Shown: positions 62,568-64,000 of the stretch, one piece after another
Numbering within the stretch: position 1 is the stretch's first letter
Layout of the letters: each line of letters opens with the position of its first letter
NCBI GenBank assembly: GCA_029204045.2
Contig: CM055066.1
Location: forward strand, 19,602,484 to 19,666,483
DNA from: Tillandsia leiboldiana
Taxonomy: Eukaryota; Streptophyta; Magnoliopsida; Poales; Bromeliaceae
Direction of reading: 5' to 3'
DNA: 64,000 nucleotides
The notes under the pieces: model-generated
What the model saw: the letters and a program-made list of their open reading frames with translations, nothing else
Told to the model about the DNA's origin: nothing
Databases searched by the model: none
Made by a program: the position numbers and the translations under genes

Positions 62568-64000
62568 ATGGTTGAAGGTGGAAACATCAACCGACCCCCG
62601 TTCTTCGATGGAACAAATTATGCGTACTGGAAAGTGCGGATGAAAGCCTTTTTAATTTCCATCGACGAACGGGTGTGGCAATCAATTGAATTAGGATGGT
62701 CTAATCCAACTGAATTTATTGGTGATGTTCACACCTTAAAACCTAGGTCGAAATGGACCAAGGAAGAGTTAGATTCATCTTCTTACAATGGCAAGGGAAT
62801 TAATGCTATTTTTAATGCCTTATCTCAAACTGAATTCTCTCGCGTCTCGGCATGTGAGACTGCGAAAGAAATCTGGGATGTTCTTCAGGTTACACATGAG
62901 GGAACCAACCTCGTGAAGATTCGGAAACTGCAAATGCTTACGAGCAAGTTTGACTCTATCTTGATGGCAGAAAATGAATCTTTCACGGACTACTATACAC
63001 GATTGCAAGACATCGTAAACTCATGTGCTAATCTGGGAGAGAAGATTCCAGAATTTAAGATTGTAAGAAAGATCTTAAGAACTCTTCCTGAACGATTTCG
63101 CCCAAAGGTTACTGCCATTGAAACTATTAAACACCCGGACGAAATACGTGTAGAAGAATTAGTTGGTTCATTACAAACTTATGAAATGACATTTACTACT
63201 AACAATTCTTCTGGAAAGGCATCCACTTCTAAGTCTTCAGGTTATGCGTTGAAAACAACTAAGGAAGAAGACGCGGATACATCCTCCTCAGACGATGACG
63301 AGAACCTTTCTATGGAGGAATTTGAGAAGCAGCTCGCTCTCTTGACAAGGAAGTTTCGCCGCAACTTTCGAAGGGGTAATTCAAGTAAATCTCCATTCTT
63401 CGGAAAGTCGAACAAAGGCAAGGGTACTGCAAGTTACAAGTCAAGAAAGCAAGAGAACTTCTCAAAGGATAAGAAAAGTTCAGAGGGACAACTACAATGC
63501 TTCAAATGTCGAGGCTACGGCCACATTGCAACGGAGTGTCCTAACAAGTATCCGGCAAAGAAGAAGGCGATGCAAGTCGTCACTTGGGATGACAACTCAA
63601 CGTCAAATGAGTCATCTTCGAGTGATGAAGAAAAGAGCTCCACCGCATTCCACGCGTCCGTATCTTCACCCTTCATGTGCTTTATGGCAAGTACATCCGA
63701 GTCGTTATCCAACTCCACTGTTGAAAAGAATGCAACGGACAACGAATCGGATGATTCGGAAGGTGAAGATTTTGCTCTAGCCTACCACAGACTTTTGAGG
63801 GATTCAAAGAAAGTGGCTAAGCAAAACAAGAGTTTGAGAGGGAGAGTGCATGATCTCGAAAAAGAAGCAAAAAGAGCGACTTCTCTCTCAAACGCTCTTG
63901 AAGTGGAAAGGGAAAACCTGATAAAGGCAAATGTTTCCCTTCAAGAGTCCAATGAGCAACTTGAGAAGGAACATACAAATCTGGTGGATAACGCGAATCA
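62568..64000 (+). CDS. gag: Copia Gag polyprotein, partial (C3)
   Basis: Frame open from the ATG 20 bp after the primer site to the window edge (about 477 codons, no stop found by reading). Conserved opening block (PFFDGTNYAYWKVRMKAF), helical UBN2-type region, basic linker, zinc knuckle CFKCRGYGHIATEC (about 63499-63540), acidic Ser-rich linker, and the start of the coiled coil (RLLRDSKKVAKQNKSLRGR). Intact as far as seen, so C3 is a candidate for a coding-competent copy. Protease and pol would lie to the right. Confidence 0.92.
   Translation, partial: MVEGGNINRPPFFDGTNYAYWKVRMKAFLISIDERVWQSIELGWSNPTEFIGDVHTLKPRSKWTKEELDSSSYNGKGINAIFNALSQTEFSRVSACETAKEIWDVLQVTHEGTNLVKIRKLQMLTSKFDSILMAENESFTDYYTRLQDIVNSCANLGEKIPEFKIVRKILRTLPERFRPKVTAIETIKHPDEIRVEELVGSLQTYEMTFTTNNSSGKASTSKSSGYALKTTKEEDADTSSSDDDENLSMEEFEKQLALLTRKFRRNFRRGNSSKSPFFGKSNKGKGTASYKSRKQENFSKDKKSSEGQLQCFKCRGYGHIATECPNKYPAKKKAMQVVTWDDNSTSNESSSSDEEKSSTAFHASVSSPFMCFMASTSESLSNSTVEKNATDNESDDSEGEDFALAYHRLLRDSKKVAKQNKSLRGRVHDLEKEAKRATSLSNALEVERENLIKANVSLQESNEQLEKEHTNLVDNAN

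Larger units (their letters stand above)
61207..64000 (+). mobile_element. Sirevirus-type element C3, 5' part
   Basis: LTR, primer site and an open gag reaching the right edge. Close relative of C2. Left flank GAGAG (61202-61206). The 3' end is outside the window. Confidence 0.92.

Overview
The window is nuclear DNA from a large, repeat-rich flowering-plant genome. Every recognisable protein belongs to an LTR retrotransposon, and the primer sites I can identify all match the 3' end of plant initiator tRNA-Met (TGGTATCAGAGC or a close variant). I find no single-copy host gene, rRNA, functional tRNA gene or CRISPR. I cannot name the species.

Two superfamilies are present. (1) Copia elements of the Sirevirus type: LTRs of about 1.3-1.4 kb packed with ATCCGGAT palindromes, a large Gag with two zinc knuckles and a coiled coil, Pol in the order integrase-RT-RNase H, an env-like ORF after pol, and several GGGGGAG purine tracts. 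Copies are called A (1-2536, minus), C (5939-15987, plus), B (7775-14341, plus, inside C), C2 (26011-27608, plus, fragment), E/F (29911-45473, minus), D (32982-44020, minus, inside E/F) and C3 (61207-64000, plus, runs off the end). (2) Ty3/gypsy elements with very long, modular, GC-rich LTRs of about 4.25 kb ending in GGGCGTGACA: a minus LTR at 2537-5938, plus LTR pieces at 15988-19681 and 23950-26010, a solo LTR at 19682-23949, a degraded gag region at 27743-29124, element K (45474-61206, minus, decayed) and element H (49767-59235, plus, inside K).

The layout is a set of nested insertions, four of them proved by 5-bp target-site duplications: B (TTTGA), D (GATTA), H (CCATC) and the solo LTR (CGAGC). 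D split the gag of E/F. B split C downstream of its env-like gene. H split K. The two LTRs of H differ at roughly ten bases in 4.25 kb, so H is the youngest; LTR pairs of B and D differ by about 1%.

Functionally, D is the most complete copy: gag, integrase core, RT, RNase H and an env-like ORF are open, but the protease and the HHCC end of integrase have been deleted. B keeps gag (broken) and loses pol and env. H has 4.26-kb LTRs around only 963 bp of internal DNA. The copies seen here therefore look dependent on proteins supplied by others.

The most unusual signal is structural. The transcribed part of every Sirevirus-type LTR carries an array of short hairpins with one constant loop, GTGGATTC, and stems that differ in sequence but stay self-complementary, including G-U pairs. 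It is preceded by long hairpins whose sequence differs completely between subfamilies while the layout is kept. The gypsy LTRs contain analogous hairpin arrays with co-varying stems, and the H LTR carries seven CACGTG boxes upstream of its TATA box. A 10-N assembly gap lies at 29125-29134.
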